DNA from: Brachionus koreanus
Lineage: Eukaryota; Rotifera; Eurotatoria; Ploima; Brachionidae
NCBI GenBank assembly: GCA_016987375.1
Contig: PJRA01000549.1
Coordinates: forward strand, 1,334,973 to 1,398,972
Length of the DNA stretch: 64,000 nucleotides
Direction of reading: 5' to 3'
Position 1 is the stretch's first letter, and every line of letters begins with the position of its first letter. The notes below the pieces were generated by a model. It searched no databases and was not told where the DNA came from. It saw nothing but the letters and a program-made list of their open reading frames with translations. The translations under genes and the position numbers were made by a program. Below are positions 1 through 11,523 of this stretch, one piece after another.

Positions 1-318
1 AGAAGCTCCTCTATATTTGGCAAAAGCCCTGAACTTAAGTTGACATGCTAACTTAATATCTGAGTTAAACCAATCAGGATTTTTATTCGCGCCGTCTATT
101 AACACTCTTTTCTCAGGTATATTCCTTAAGATTATCTCATTGTATTTTTTTTGGAACTGCTCACAACATGTTTCAGCATTTTTTTCATTTAGTAAGACAA
201 ACCAGTCAATTGAATTAAATTCTTTTCTAATGTCAACATAGTTGCCTTTCTTATAGTTCAGCCTTTTAATCATTTTTGCATTTGTTTTGACTCCTTCTTC
301 CAAAATTACTCCAAACAT
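1..318 (-). mobile_element. LINE ORF2 fragment (linker between endonuclease and reverse transcriptase)
   Basis: An open minus-strand frame runs off the left edge of the window. It contains a stretch reading NPDWFNSDIKLACQLKFRA, which looks like the segment joining the endonuclease and reverse-transcriptase domains of CR1/Jockey-type non-LTR retrotransposons (a conserved W followed by a basic helix). No catalytic motif lies inside the window, so the clade is not certain. The frame begins at an ATG at 318 but this is probably a truncation point rather than a real start. Confidence 0.55.
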
Positions 319-640
319 CAAACAAGAATTAAATTAAATTAAGTTTTAATTAATTTGCTTTATTATTCATAAGTTTTTAAAAATTAATTTATTTTCGAAT
401 ATAGTATTATTTTTGATTGACTAGAGCTCTCACATTGCCGCTTAAAATTACTAATACAAAAAATAAGAAAATAATGTTTTATTATTTTGTCAATAGAATA
501 GAAAATTAACAAAATACATCTGGTTTTGTAACCTATCCTTCTTTAGAAAAGTTTTTCTACAATAAATGATATATTTTAATTAAAAATCAAAAATATAATA
601 TCTATTAAATATAAGGTAAAATTATAAATTTTAAAAATAA
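319..640. other. Non-coding spacer
   Basis: AT-rich sequence with stops in all frames. I see no feature in it. Confidence 0.5.
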
Positions 641-979
641 AAAATAATACATCAATCTAAGAAAATAGCTAATAGCTCGAGATTGAATTTTTCACAAGAC
701 AATTGTAATTCGAATTTCCAATCACAATTATCTGATGTTCAATTGACTGAATCTATTCTCGTTTCAAACGAAAGTTTTTACAATGAGGAAACATCTTCCT
801 TAGATTAAGATATTCTAGAAAATAAAATGGACGAGGTTCAAGCCTCCTAAGAGCTTTCCCAGTGGACTGCTAGTTTGCTAGACAACATTATTTTTGAAAC
901 TTATATGTACACTTTAATTTTTACTCTAATGGCAAAAGGAGTTTTGTCAAAGCTATTTAAAATAATAAATAAAACATAA
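641..979 (+). pseudogene. Coding-like remnant interrupted by two TAA codons
   Basis: One forward frame stays open for 113 codons except for two TAA codons at 806-808 and 848-850, and has protein-like composition: Ser/Asn/Gln-rich first (for example SNFQSQLSDVQLTESILVSN), then acidic, then a hydrophobic end. There is no ATG near the 5' edge; the frame starts right after a TAA at 638-640. I do not recognise the family. It could be a decayed gene or exon, or chance in AT-rich DNA; the codon choice and even composition favour former coding sequence. Confidence 0.35.
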
Positions 980-1362
980 ATAAAAATAAATAAACAATTT
1001 AAAAAAAAAACTAAATTTTACTAGAAAACTAGAATTCTTTAGTTAACTAGTATTTTAGTCGACTAAACTAAATTAGTTAAGTTAAGACTATTAATTTGTC
1101 CTTTATTTAAACAAAGTAAGTAGGCTTATGCATTTTTGTATATTGTGAAGTGTTGGATGCAGTCATAGCCGCTACATTGATGGTCAAAAGTTCTGTTCAT
1201 GTTTAAATCAGGAAAATTTTGAAAAAAAATTTAGATTAAAATATCTTTTTTAATTAATTTCATTAAAAAAGAAAAAATGATTTGTCTGTTATAAAATTCA
1301 TTTAATTTGATGATATACACTTAGATAGATGATAGATATTGTAATTTTTTCATAAATTTTTT
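980..1362. other. Non-coding spacer
   Basis: AT-rich sequence between the remnant and the 3' end of the transporter gene; it presumably holds the 3' UTR of that gene. Nothing else seen. Confidence 0.45.
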
Positions 1363-4300
1363 TCAATGTTGACTACGTGTTAAAACCAACATTTCTTCAT
1401 TCTCTTGATTTAAAAATAATGGATTTTCTAAATACAAATCTTCTTTTTTTCGATTTAGGTACAAAAGTAGTAGAGCTAATAGCGAAATTGCAGAACATAT
1501 TGTAGGTAAAGAACTCATTATTATATGATAATAATTTTTGCAGTCGATTGATGAAAAATGACTAAAAATTTAAAATTAGAATTCTTTTAAGAGCAAAAAT
1601 AAGCAAAAATACTTTTCACAAGGATTAAATTGCTGCAATATAGCTACTGCTAAACCATTTGATAACTTATCTGTGAATGACATGGCCCCAAACACAAATG
1701 CTCCGTTTTCAGAATTCGATCCAATCAAATCTGTTGTTAAGCTTAGCGATGTACACAATATTACTGTATTGCCACATCCAAGAAATATTGATGCAATAAT
1801 TGATGTCGTCTTGGTGTCTGAGATAAGACTATTTTTCCAAAATAAAATGCAAGTAGTCAAAATTAAGGCTGACCCGATCGAATATGTTCTCTTAATTATT
1901 TTGTTTATTTAAAAAATAAAAATTTAAAATATAAATATCAATATTCACGTAATCTCCATATATTTTTTTCAAAATTCTTAGAGGAAACGTAGCCAAAAAT
2001 CCAATCAAAAAGCTAATGAAAGGAATCAAAGCAATTGAAGACTAAGATGAAAATGTAATCTAATTATAAAAAATGCTTTTGTTGGTTTTTTATTTACTTT
2101 GTCTAGCTCAAGTGAATCAGTTAAATATAATGGAAAATAAACTTGACTCATATTTACTACCATTCGTGTGTTCATGTATAACAAAGCAACCTTTTCATAT
2201 TAAAAAAATAAGCCGAATTTTATAAGCAAATTAACTAAGATTACCAAATAAAATCTGTAGCTCTTTAGGTAATCATACCAGCTAAGTTTGGCTTTATTTG
2301 TTAGCCGATAGTTCTTATCAAATTTTTTTTCATCTATCAATGTAATTCTTTCATTAACTCCAACATGAAAAATTATCTGAAAAAGCAGGCCAACTAAACA
2401 TATTATAAAACTTAGATACATAAATTTTGAAGCATCTTTTCGACTCAATTGATTTTCATTAGATGAATCATTCAGTTTAAAAAATAAATATGTAATTCCA
2501 TAAGTGAATAAGTTGGAAATAACTGTAAATGCGTATCTAATTTAGAAATGATTATGAAATACTTATAACTGAATAATTAAAACCTAGTCGTGTTCAAAGA
2601 GGCTCTTTCTATTTCGCATTTCGATAATTGGGGTATCAAGGCCAAATGTGAGATTTGAGTAGAAGCCCATCCAAATTGAAATATAAAAACAAAAGGGGCA
2701 TAGTAAATAAAACGAGCCCATTCAGGGCTGTTTTCACATCCAATACACAAATTAAACATAAATGGAAAACTTACTAGTATAGTAGTATAGTATAGTGGTT
2801 TATTGCAACGCATAAATGCGTAAAATCTGACAACAGATTATGTGCAAATAATATTATATTCGTTTTTGTCTATTTTTCCTTTAAACACATCACTAGATTG
2901 GGCTTCAACTGCATCCACTCCCAACTTATTCCAACCATTCGCTACACGGTTTGTGAAAAAGTGGTATCGCTGAGCACAATTTTTGATTATTTCTCTTTTA
3001 ATTTTGTATGGATGGCCTCTTGTACTTCTGCTTGAAAAAGTGAGTGGAGATTGCCATTCGACATGATCAATATTTTTTTTAATTTTAAACATTTGAATTA
3101 AGTCACCTCTCTTGCGCCTTTCAGTTAAATTCATCAGATTTAGGGCCTTAAGTCTTTCATCGTAGTTTAGATCTTTAAGACCTGTGATAGCACGAGTAGC
3201 TCTTCGTTGAACAGCTTCTAGAATTATTTTATCTTTCTCTAGATATGGGCACCATACTGGAATAGCATACTCTAAATGAGGTCTTACAAGACTTGTATAA
3301 AGTAATTTAATTACCATACTAAATACCTTACTAAAACACATATGATTCCTAAATATTTAAGAATTTTTAAATAATTTTTTAAAATTGAAATTGAGGAATG
3401 AGGAGTTAAATTTCAAATACTTTTTACTTCAAAATCTTTTTTTTTTGAAAATTTGAAACAGCAAATTGAAATATCTTGAACGCTAAAAATTAATTTTTAG
3501 TGCCAAAATATTAATTATTAATTTCGAGTATTTTCTCTGTTCGACTCTTAATTATCAAAATCAATTTTACGCAATGTGTTACGGTCCCCATACATTGTAA
3601 ATCCAAACGAAAAACTTGCACTACGGCTTTTCAGGACATCTTTGGCTACGCTTAAAAAACTTTGTATTTCATGGGACACTAGAGAAAGACTAATTGACCA
3701 AGACAAAGAAGAAGATCTAGTACTAAAAAGCTTCCGAGAGGTGTCAGCTTAGAAAATTATGAACCGAAGCGTCGGCACAAGCAGTTAAGCTATCAGCCCA
3801 GTAAAATTTATTTCATCTAATCATTTAATTCAATTTATAATGATTAAATATGTAAAAATTAATTTACAGACATTGTACAGTAAACAATGGCGTATGTCAT
3901 CAATTGTGCCTTTTATTTATTTTTATTCAATTAACTAAACTAAAATAAATTTTTATTCTCATATTTTAAGAAAAAATATTATTTCTCTAATGCCAAGCGT
4001 CTCTTGAAAAATTACATCATCTCCAAAAAATAATTAAAAGTAAAGTTTTGATAAACTTTTCTAATTATTATTTACCTCCCTAAAAATTAAAAAAAAAAGC
4101 TCAAAATTATATGTGTGATGTTTGGATTAGAAGTCTTGAATCCGTCTATTCTATCTACTGATTAAATGCTTTGAAGCAAATATTTATGCTCCATATTCTA
4201 TATTAACTAAAACGCTGATTTAGTTAGCTAACAAATCGAGTGATATATCACAATATTGTAGATTAGTAAAATAAAAATTTTAAATTAAATTATTAATTTG

Positions 4301-4780
4301 TTAATACAAAATTAAAATCTTTAAATTGAAATTATTTATCTTAACTGTCTAAATTTTAAGAGTATGCTAATTATAAAAACAATTTAGATTTTTTAAATTA
4401 CCAAATAAATGCCATGATTTTCTTTTTCCATAATTACTTGAGAAAATTTAAAAATTAACTGATTTTATGTCTCTAAAATATTTACCAAAATCCAGATAGA
4501 GTTCTATCGGACTCAAAACCAACAAACACAGTCGAAATACCATCAGCAATTTGTCCTAAATAGAAATTTTTACTATTAGTCAGTCTAGTTTTAAAATTTT
4601 CAAAAATTCGAAAACTTTTATGTCTGTTAACTTACCTAAAAGCATTAGGTAACCTGATAATGAATTACTAAAATTTACTACCCGGTGTAAATAAATAAGC
4701 AAATAGCTGAACCACATAGAAGCAGTAAGATCATTTAAAATGTGACCAACACCGTAGCTAAATTTCTTTAATAAATTCAT
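1363..4780 (-). CDS. MFSD12: MFSD12-like major facilitator transporter (9 exons)
   Basis: Multi-pass membrane transporter of the major facilitator superfamily; vertebrate MFSD12 acts in lysosomes/melanosomes in cystine import. Exons on the minus strand: 4780-4636, 4555-4486, 4436-4402, 2773-2584, 2536-2245, 2190-2098, 2041-1949, 1890-1613, 1561-1363, all with GT/AG ends, summing to 465 codons in one frame. Family hallmarks seen: SYGVGHILNDLTASMWF at the N-terminus, YGKRKSWHLF, FQFGWASTQISHLALIP, LLYMNTRMVVNMSQVYF and LTTDLIGSNSENGAFVFG. The N-terminal ATG is at 4780 and matches the family start. Intron 3 (4401-2774) is 1.6 kb and holds a LINE 3' end whose tandem tail abuts the exon-4 acceptor; about six residues expected before SFPFMF are missing with the acceptor at 2774, although the frame is kept. 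The gene may therefore be altered in this haplotype. Family assignment is strong; exon 4 start is uncertain. Confidence 0.85.
2774..3341 (-). mobile_element. LINE 3' end (reverse-transcriptase C-terminal region) in an intron of the MFSD12-like gene
   Basis: The minus-strand frame 3341-2838 reads LLYTSLVRPHLEYAIPVWCP followed by QRRATRAITGLKDLNYDERL, the standard region just after the RT domain of CR1/Jockey/I-type LINEs. The ORF stops at 2838 and is followed by a short 3' sequence ending in an ACTAT-type tandem tail around 2775-2796. This is a 5'-truncated copy, the usual form for LINEs. It lies in the same orientation as the host gene, with the tail touching the exon-4 splice acceptor. Confidence 0.8.
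3558..3752 (+). pseudogene. Fragment resembling NDUFB9 (LYR-motif complex I subunit)
   Basis: A 65-codon forward frame in a locally GC-richer patch includes SPYIVNPNEKLALRLFRTSL then ATLKKLCISWDTRER. This resembles the N-terminal LYR-type helix of the complex I accessory subunit NDUFB9 (pattern PY-x-x-K-x-LRLYK-x-x-L-x-x-L-x-x-W/C). The rest of the subunit is not visible downstream, and the frame ends in TAG. It lies inside the large intron of the MFSD12-like gene, on the other strand, so it is either a lone exon or, more likely, a partial pseudogene. The similarity is short and from memory. Confidence 0.35.
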
Positions 4781-6859
4781 TTTTTTATTTTGAATATTAT
4801 TGAAAATTACTTTTAATACTGTAGCAAAATGGGATTCAAAATGTGAAAGTCATGTGATAGATAATTAAAGAAATTACTTCAAAAGCTAAAATTAATCAGA
4901 TTAGCTAAAATTTATCATTTATTTTTATTTATCAACATTAAATTTTTTAATACAAGCTTTAGGTAAATTTTATATTGGAGCAATAGTAATAAATAATTTG
5001 ATTAGTCATACAACATCAGCAGTTTTAAAGCTCAAACGTATTATATAGAAATCAAAGATTTGCTTTTTAGAAACATATAGAGATTAAGCATATTAAAAAA
5101 TAAGGATTTTAGTGAAGTGCTTACTTACAAGATAATACGGTAACTAAGCCTTAAAGAAAACTGAAAAAATTTGATGTGAAATTGAAGATTATAGAAAAAA
5201 TTTAAAAGATTATGCTTATAACTTTTATTTAAATTTTAGAGGGTTTTTATTTAGATTTTATTTATAAGGTAATTTTTAATTATGGAATTTAATTTGGAGA
5301 CAGAATTTAGCAAAGAGTTCAACTTTGATCAAACATTATATTCATAATTCTGCATTTATAAATTTTTTGAATAGCTTTGCAACAAAAAAAATTAAGTTAG
5401 TTCTTCGCCAGTCGACAAATAATTATTCTCTTAGGAACCATTTCATCAAATTTTGACGCATATTTGATCGAAAATTATTGATGAAAAAAATTATTATAGA
5501 AAATAGTAACTTATTTTATAATTAAATTTTATTTTTTAATCTTTCAAATAATTTAAAGGATAATAATAAGTATACAGTCAAAAAATAAGGGTTTTTTCTA
5601 TTCTTTTTTAATTGATTAAAATTTTTAAAATTTGATTAAAGACAAAAATCAATACACATTATTATTCTCAATAAAAAAGACTTATTTATAATTCTCTTAA
5701 CAGTTGTTCTCAAGTTGGCTATTATTTTTAAACTTAATAATAGTAATTGAATTTCTAAATAGCCCAATTACTTGGCCTAACTAAATATGAAATTGAAGAA
5801 AATAACTAGCAATTTAATTAAATAGGATTTTTACACTGAATATTCAATTGAGCAAATATTTACACTGATTACTGGCTTTAAATTCAGAGAATTCTAAATT
5901 TAAAAACTTAATTAATTATTGCTGTATGATTAAAAACAAAATTGGTGATAATGATAATAAACGGGATAAAGGAATAATTGTTCCAAAGACCCTTGTGTAT
6001 TGCACATATAAACATTTTGTTTGTCTAAATTATTTTTGAAAAATTGAATTTTCTCATGATCAAATTATTATAATGAAAACCAAAAGATATGGCCTATTAG
6101 ATAAAATAGTTAATTTTGTTCATGATTGGGCCATCCCTAAATATTTTGGAAGATAATTATGAAAGTTTTCTAGTTCTAAGAGAATTTTAATTTAAGCATG
6201 GATTAAAAATTTAATTTCGATTAAAAAAAAATAAAATTTTGAGCAAATTTAAATTAGGATTTTCTTTAAATTTTCAAATTTTATATAGTTAAAAAAATTA
6301 TTATAATTGGATTAATCTTAATCGTTATAAGTTACTATTGTAATTTACTTAATCAGTTAATCTTTTGAAAAGCTCTTGTTTCTGTCTTGATAAAGAAAAT
6401 TTTGTAACATCATTTCCTTTAAATTATGTCTTTAATTCATAATTGAAAGACACCCAGTCAACACAATTTTTGAAGAAATTTTAGATCTTTTAAGATTTTT
6501 ATGAAGGCTTTATTCAGGGTTTTGTAATAATTATTTCCAGCTAATCTTGCAAGCATGCATTTATTGATGAAAAAAAATTTAATACATTTATTTAAAAAAT
6601 ATTAATATTAAATTAATGAATTATTTTAATTTTTTTTTAAATTCCTTTTTCTATTTAAATTACAAAGAAATTAAATGAAAAAGAATCTTTTAAGAAATCA
6701 TAGAATTTTTTATAGATTTAATAGAAGAAGACCAAAACAATCAGCCCGAGATGAAACCAATTATTGTTGTAATAGCCACTGAAAATTCAATTCTAATTAG
6801 GTCTGGTCAACACCAAATCCAAGTTAAAAGATAAAAATAAAATTCAATTACAAAATGAA
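4781..6859. other. Non-coding spacer
   Basis: About 2 kb of AT-rich sequence with dense stops on both strands. I see no gene, tRNA or repeat that I can defend. Confidence 0.5.
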
Positions 6860-7740
6860 ATGTTGAAGGCGGATCAGAAATGTATGGTCTCAAGAACAAA
6901 TTCCAAAAGATTGGTCAAAGGCTTGTTTGTCAAACTCCCAAAGAAAGATAACAAAATGGTCTACGACAATTAGAGAGGAATTATCCTGCTAACAATAGCA
7001 AGCAAAGTGATCTTTAGTGCGATTCTGGACATAATTAGGATCTCATTGGATGGTATACTAAGAGAAGAATAAGCAAGATTGAGAAGAGGAAGAGGATGTA
7101 TTGATTAGATATTTGCTCTAAGGAACATCATGGAACAAAGCCTAGAATGGAAAAGTTCACTGAATGTTAATATCAGACTTTGATAGCGTTCATAGAGAAA
7201 CTCTTTGGATCATAGAACTTATGGTACAGTATAGCATTGAAAATCGTTTAAGTGATAAAAATCTTCTATGAAGAATTCAAGTGTAGGATAAATCTGGAAA
7301 AAGGGCAATCTGAAAGCTTCAAAAGTAAATACAGGAGTAAGACAAGGATGTGTACTCTCTTCAAATCTTTTAGACTATGGTCTTAATAGACTATGTTATG
7401 AAAAAATCAACAGTTAATCCTAGAGGTATTCAATGGAGTCTTACCACAAGACATGAAGATATGGACTTTGCTAATGATCTTGTATTGATAGCAAATACCG
7501 AAGCTAATATACACCTGTAAACGCAAGATCCTGTGAATAATGCTAAACCAACTGGACTTTAAATAAATAGGACAAAAACCAAAGTAAAGTGTAGAAACAC
7601 GGAACTTAACAATCCAATAACGATAGACGGCACTGAAATTGAGAACGTTACAGACTTCACATATCTAGGAAGCATGACTATGGACTACAAAAAGAGCCCT
7701 GCAAAAGAAACCGCAAAATTAAAAGATAATCAGATTTAAT
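6860..7740 (+). mobile_element. Decayed RTE-type LINE reverse transcriptase
   Basis: Forward-strand conceptual translation, with several stops and frameshifts, shows the landmarks of an RTE-like reverse transcriptase in order: IPKDW near 6900, RGIILLTIASKVI near 6971, a degraded GRGCID-x-IFALRNIMEQSLEW block near 7090-7150, TGVRQGCVLS near 7340, DFANDLVLI (the FADD box, second D changed to N in register) near 7462, and FTYLGSMT near 7657. The element is truncated at both ends and cannot encode an active enzyme. A related 3' end lies on the other strand near 26.4-26.65 kb. Confidence 0.75.
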
Positions 7741-7789
7741 GAAATACATTGATTGCCTTTTTATGAATTTTTATCCTTATTTTGTGATA

Positions 7790-7818
7790 ACATGTAAACA
7801 AAACTTTTGTTTACATGT
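7790..7818. repeat. Perfect hairpin, 14-bp arms, 1-nt spacer
   Basis: ACATGTAAACAAAA at 7790-7803 is followed by a single C and the exact reverse complement at 7805-7818. It sits just 3' of the decayed RTE element. No gene is adjacent; possible cruciform or short foldback insertion. Confidence 0.8.
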
Positions 7819-8434
7819 TTACATTGAATGTATATTTTCTTATCTATTTCATTTTTTTCATTATTTTTTTGTGTGACTTGAATATAATTAATGGTAGTTG
7901 CAATAAAATTTTAAATATTTTTACTTTTAAATAGATTATCTTTCAAATTAAATTAGATTGAGAAGCAAATTAGCATAAATAATTAGAATGTTTAAACAAT
8001 TTTTATTTTTTAAGAAAACAAAAACTTGATCAATTTTTCATATCTACGAGATTAAACGCTGAAAAAAAAAAATATCATAATTTTAAAAGAATACAAATGA
8101 AAATAAAGAACATCAAAGTGAATGCGAACAAAAAAAAAAACAAGACAAAACTCACTGCACTAAACAATAATGTCATAAGCTTACTAAATTTTTAAAAGTT
8201 CGTGATGAACAACTGACCGAAATTAACTTTAAGACTCATTTTTTAAGCAATATTTTCTTTTATTTAAACGAATTAATAAGAAATAATTGTAAGTTGTTCA
8301 AGTTTAAATCTATGAATAAATAATAGTAAAAAAAATATTAAAAAAAATTTATTGGTATAAATGAGTCGAAAAACTTCCGTGAGAGACACAAAAATCTAGA
8401 GGATAAACAATAAAAATTATTCGACACGATTAAA
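7819..8434. other. Non-coding spacer, 3' flank of CNOT3
   Basis: AT-rich with poly-A runs; presumably includes the CNOT3 3' UTR on the minus strand. Nothing else seen. Confidence 0.45.
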
Positions 8435-11400
8435 TTAATGATAACTTGACAGGTCTTTATCTTCCAGATATTTGTACTCAAATGTGAAGCCGTCTTTCCG
8501 ATTCTGAGCCCATTTTGAGTAATCAAAATATACATATGTTCCCTTGAAAAAGACAAAAAATGTACTTTAGTAAAAATATTATTGCTTTACTCCAAAAACT
8601 TACCATCTCGTATTCGTCAGTGATCACTTTGGGTTCATCATAACGCTGAAACCACATCATATATCTTGTGTGGAATCGCCATGAAAGCTTTTTGAGCGCT
8701 TGTGCAGCCAAAAATTGCGCTTTTGTACCTTCCATGTAATAGAACATAAAAAACAGTGTGTCACAATTTAATTTACAGAGAAAATCTAGCGAGTCGTGGC
8801 CAACAGGGGGCACTTGGGGATAATGCGACGGTGTATTGACCGGAATTCGCGGTAAATAATTTCTCGATCTTTCTGTATCGGACGGATGAGGCAACTTTTT
8901 ATACGCACCATCCAAAATTGTCAAATGCTGATTTTGCTCTTTTGTTAGCAATGTTTTGCCGAGTGGTGCCACTCCTAATATTGGCTGAATAAACGTCTCC
9001 TGATTTGTCTGCTGATTAGGTGATAAATTCTGCTGCATTTGCTGCGATTGCTGAAGCAATAAATTTATATCTTGTTTCTGATTTGTTTGTTGCTGGGATA
9101 ATAGAGCAGCAAATGCTTCATTTAATTGCTTACGTTGATCACTATTTGATGCATTAATTAATATGTTTTCTGTTGCTAAGTTTTGAACGCCATTAAAACC
9201 AACATTTTCTGCAACTTGTTTAATATTGGGATTTATATTTTCTTGGTCTTTTTTCTCTGGTTCGACTGGATTTTGCTCTTCATTTGACTTGACATGACTC
9301 GAATATGTCTTTGGCTTGGTTCCAGCAACGACTGCGGCGAACGGTGACTGAGATAGAGGCGGTGTAGTCGTCGTAGTTGGTTGAGTTAAGGGCTCATTAT
9401 TTACATTAGGAGATATATTGGTGTTTGCTGATGAACTTTTAGAATTGGTGCCCGAGTTTGTGCGATTGCGTTGATTTTGGTTCGGCACTCGTTTATTCTG
9501 ACGCTGGTTACGCGAATCTGTCTCGTTTCGCTCGGTGTTGTCTGATTTATGGCGGCGTCTTTCGTCGTTCGGCTGGTTATTTGACGACGAGGATGACGAC
9601 GAAGAGGAGGACGACGAAGACGGCACATAGTTCATGTTTGTCATTGAGTTATTGAGTCCAACAGAAGGTGAATTTGATTTGGAAATATTTGACGAAGAGG
9701 GTGACTGTGATAATCTTGAAGTATCCTCCTCCTGGTGGCTACCATGAGTGTCCTTACTGTGACTACTTTGATGGTTAGAGTTCTGATTACTGCAATGGTT
9801 ATTTGACTGATGATCGTCGTCGTCTTCGTTTTCATCATCGTCTTCTTCATTTGAATTGCGATCATTTTCGTTCTCTTGATCACCTGAAAAATTTTCAATC
9901 AGAATTAGAATTAGGGCTTGAACTTAATTTTTTGTAATTTATTTAAATTTAAAATTGAAAAAAATAGAACATTTTTTTATTCAAACAAATTGGGATAGGG
10001 TTTCCTTCACAAATAGTTAAGTTAATTGATTAAGTTAAAAAATTAATTGACACTATAAATAACAAAATTTTTAACTCATATTCCCTTTTAAAATAGGTAA
10101 AATTTAGCGACAAAAATTTCTTTTACTGCTCAATAAATCATCCTAAAAATTTATTATATTCTAATTATTTTTTGTCAACTAAAATATAATAAATAAATAA
10201 AATTTTTTTGTTTTAAAAAATTTTTTCTTCTCAAAAATAATTTTTTATTCTTATCAATTCAAATAGATAAACTCAAATCTTTTGATGATTTTACCATGAT
10301 TTATCATCATCAATTTCTCACTAGCTACTAAATCTAAAGTAAGTTATATCACAAATAGTTTGCTTTAAATATTCTTAAATTTAAAATGTAAAATAAAATT
10401 ATCCTAGATCAATTAATTATGAAGATTGCTTTTTTAAAAAAATTACCAATAATTAACAAAATTGAAATACTCAAAAATTTAAAGCTAAAATATTTTGAAA
10501 AAAATGTCGTATATTAATGAATTATTTAAAAGTAAGTAAATTACTTGATCCATTTGAATCATCGTATTTGTCAAGATCCAAGTTGTCAAATATGTCCAAT
10601 TCATCTAAATTTTCAGGCAAATTCGAATCATCATTATTATCTACATAATACTCAACATCGTCTTTTATGTCTTGAACCTAATTTAATTTTTTTATAAAAA
10701 TATTAGAAATTATTTTTTTATTAAACTAACTTTTTTGACATTTATTAAATTTTTTTTCAACATTTCAGATATTTTTTCCAATTTATCTATATATTTTTTG
10801 TTTACATCTATTCTATGCTTGGTTGACTCTATTCTCTTTAATTTAAACAAAAAAAATAAAAAAAAAAAATTTAATTGACCATAAATATCAAAGCAGAAAA
10901 TTTCTATTTACTTCCTTGTCCATTCGTTTTTTCTTGTTTGAATTTAGATCTTCCAATTTTGTTTCCAAATCTTCAATTTGTGTAGTCAATCTGGAATTTG
11001 ACGTTTGGATCCATTGATTTATTTCTTCTTTTTCAAGATCTAGATGATCGTATTTGTAGGTGTTTCCAAGAGCGTCTTTGGAATACGGCTTTTGTTTGGT
11101 TTCACGTTCGATTACTTTAAATCGTTCCATTTGCTTTAAACAAAAAAAAAATTAAATAAAGGACAAATGATCGTTTGTTTTGAATACAGTTTCTATTTGT
11201 TTTCGAGCCTCAGTGAGAGGTTTTTTGTCTTTGATGTCACTTGAACTTTGCCACGTTTTAATCTGTTCGCGAAGTCTCTGTAATTTTTTTATTTCTTTTT
11301 TAAGCTCTTGTTCATATTTTTCTTTTTGGTTCATGCTTGTAGCATTGGGCGTTTCTGTTCGACTACTCACAACTGACAACTAGACAAAAAAAATGACTTA

Positions 11401-11523
11401 CTATTTATGCTGTTTCGTGAAATTTACTTTATGCCAAACATCGGCGAAAGCATCAACACCTTCATTGACTTTTTTGAGGGTTCGGTCAATTTCAACCTGT
11501 AATCTTCTTCTATCAGCAGCCAT
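8435..11523 (-). CDS. CNOT3: CCR4-NOT complex subunit 3 (7 exons)
   Basis: Scaffold subunit of the CCR4-NOT deadenylase, which shortens mRNA poly(A) tails in the cytoplasm. Exons on the minus strand: 11523-11428, 11379-11188, 11133-10912, 10835-10731, 10677-10545, 9883-8604, 8542-8435; all GT/AG, 712 codons with stop. The N-terminal Not3 coiled-coil domain is evident ([59 protein letters not shown]), then a low-complexity Ser/Asn/Gln-rich middle, including a long poly-Ser run near 9576-9620, then [28 protein letters not shown] and the C-terminal NOT box ([46 protein letters not shown]). The start at 11523 matches the family N-terminus. About 711 residues against roughly 750 in human, the shortfall being in the linker. 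Confidence 0.95.

Noticed and set aside
9401..9655. Open frames on both strands over the CNOT3 Ser/Asn-rich linker
   Set aside because: They are out-of-frame shadows of the CNOT3 exon; repetitive codons keep other frames open.
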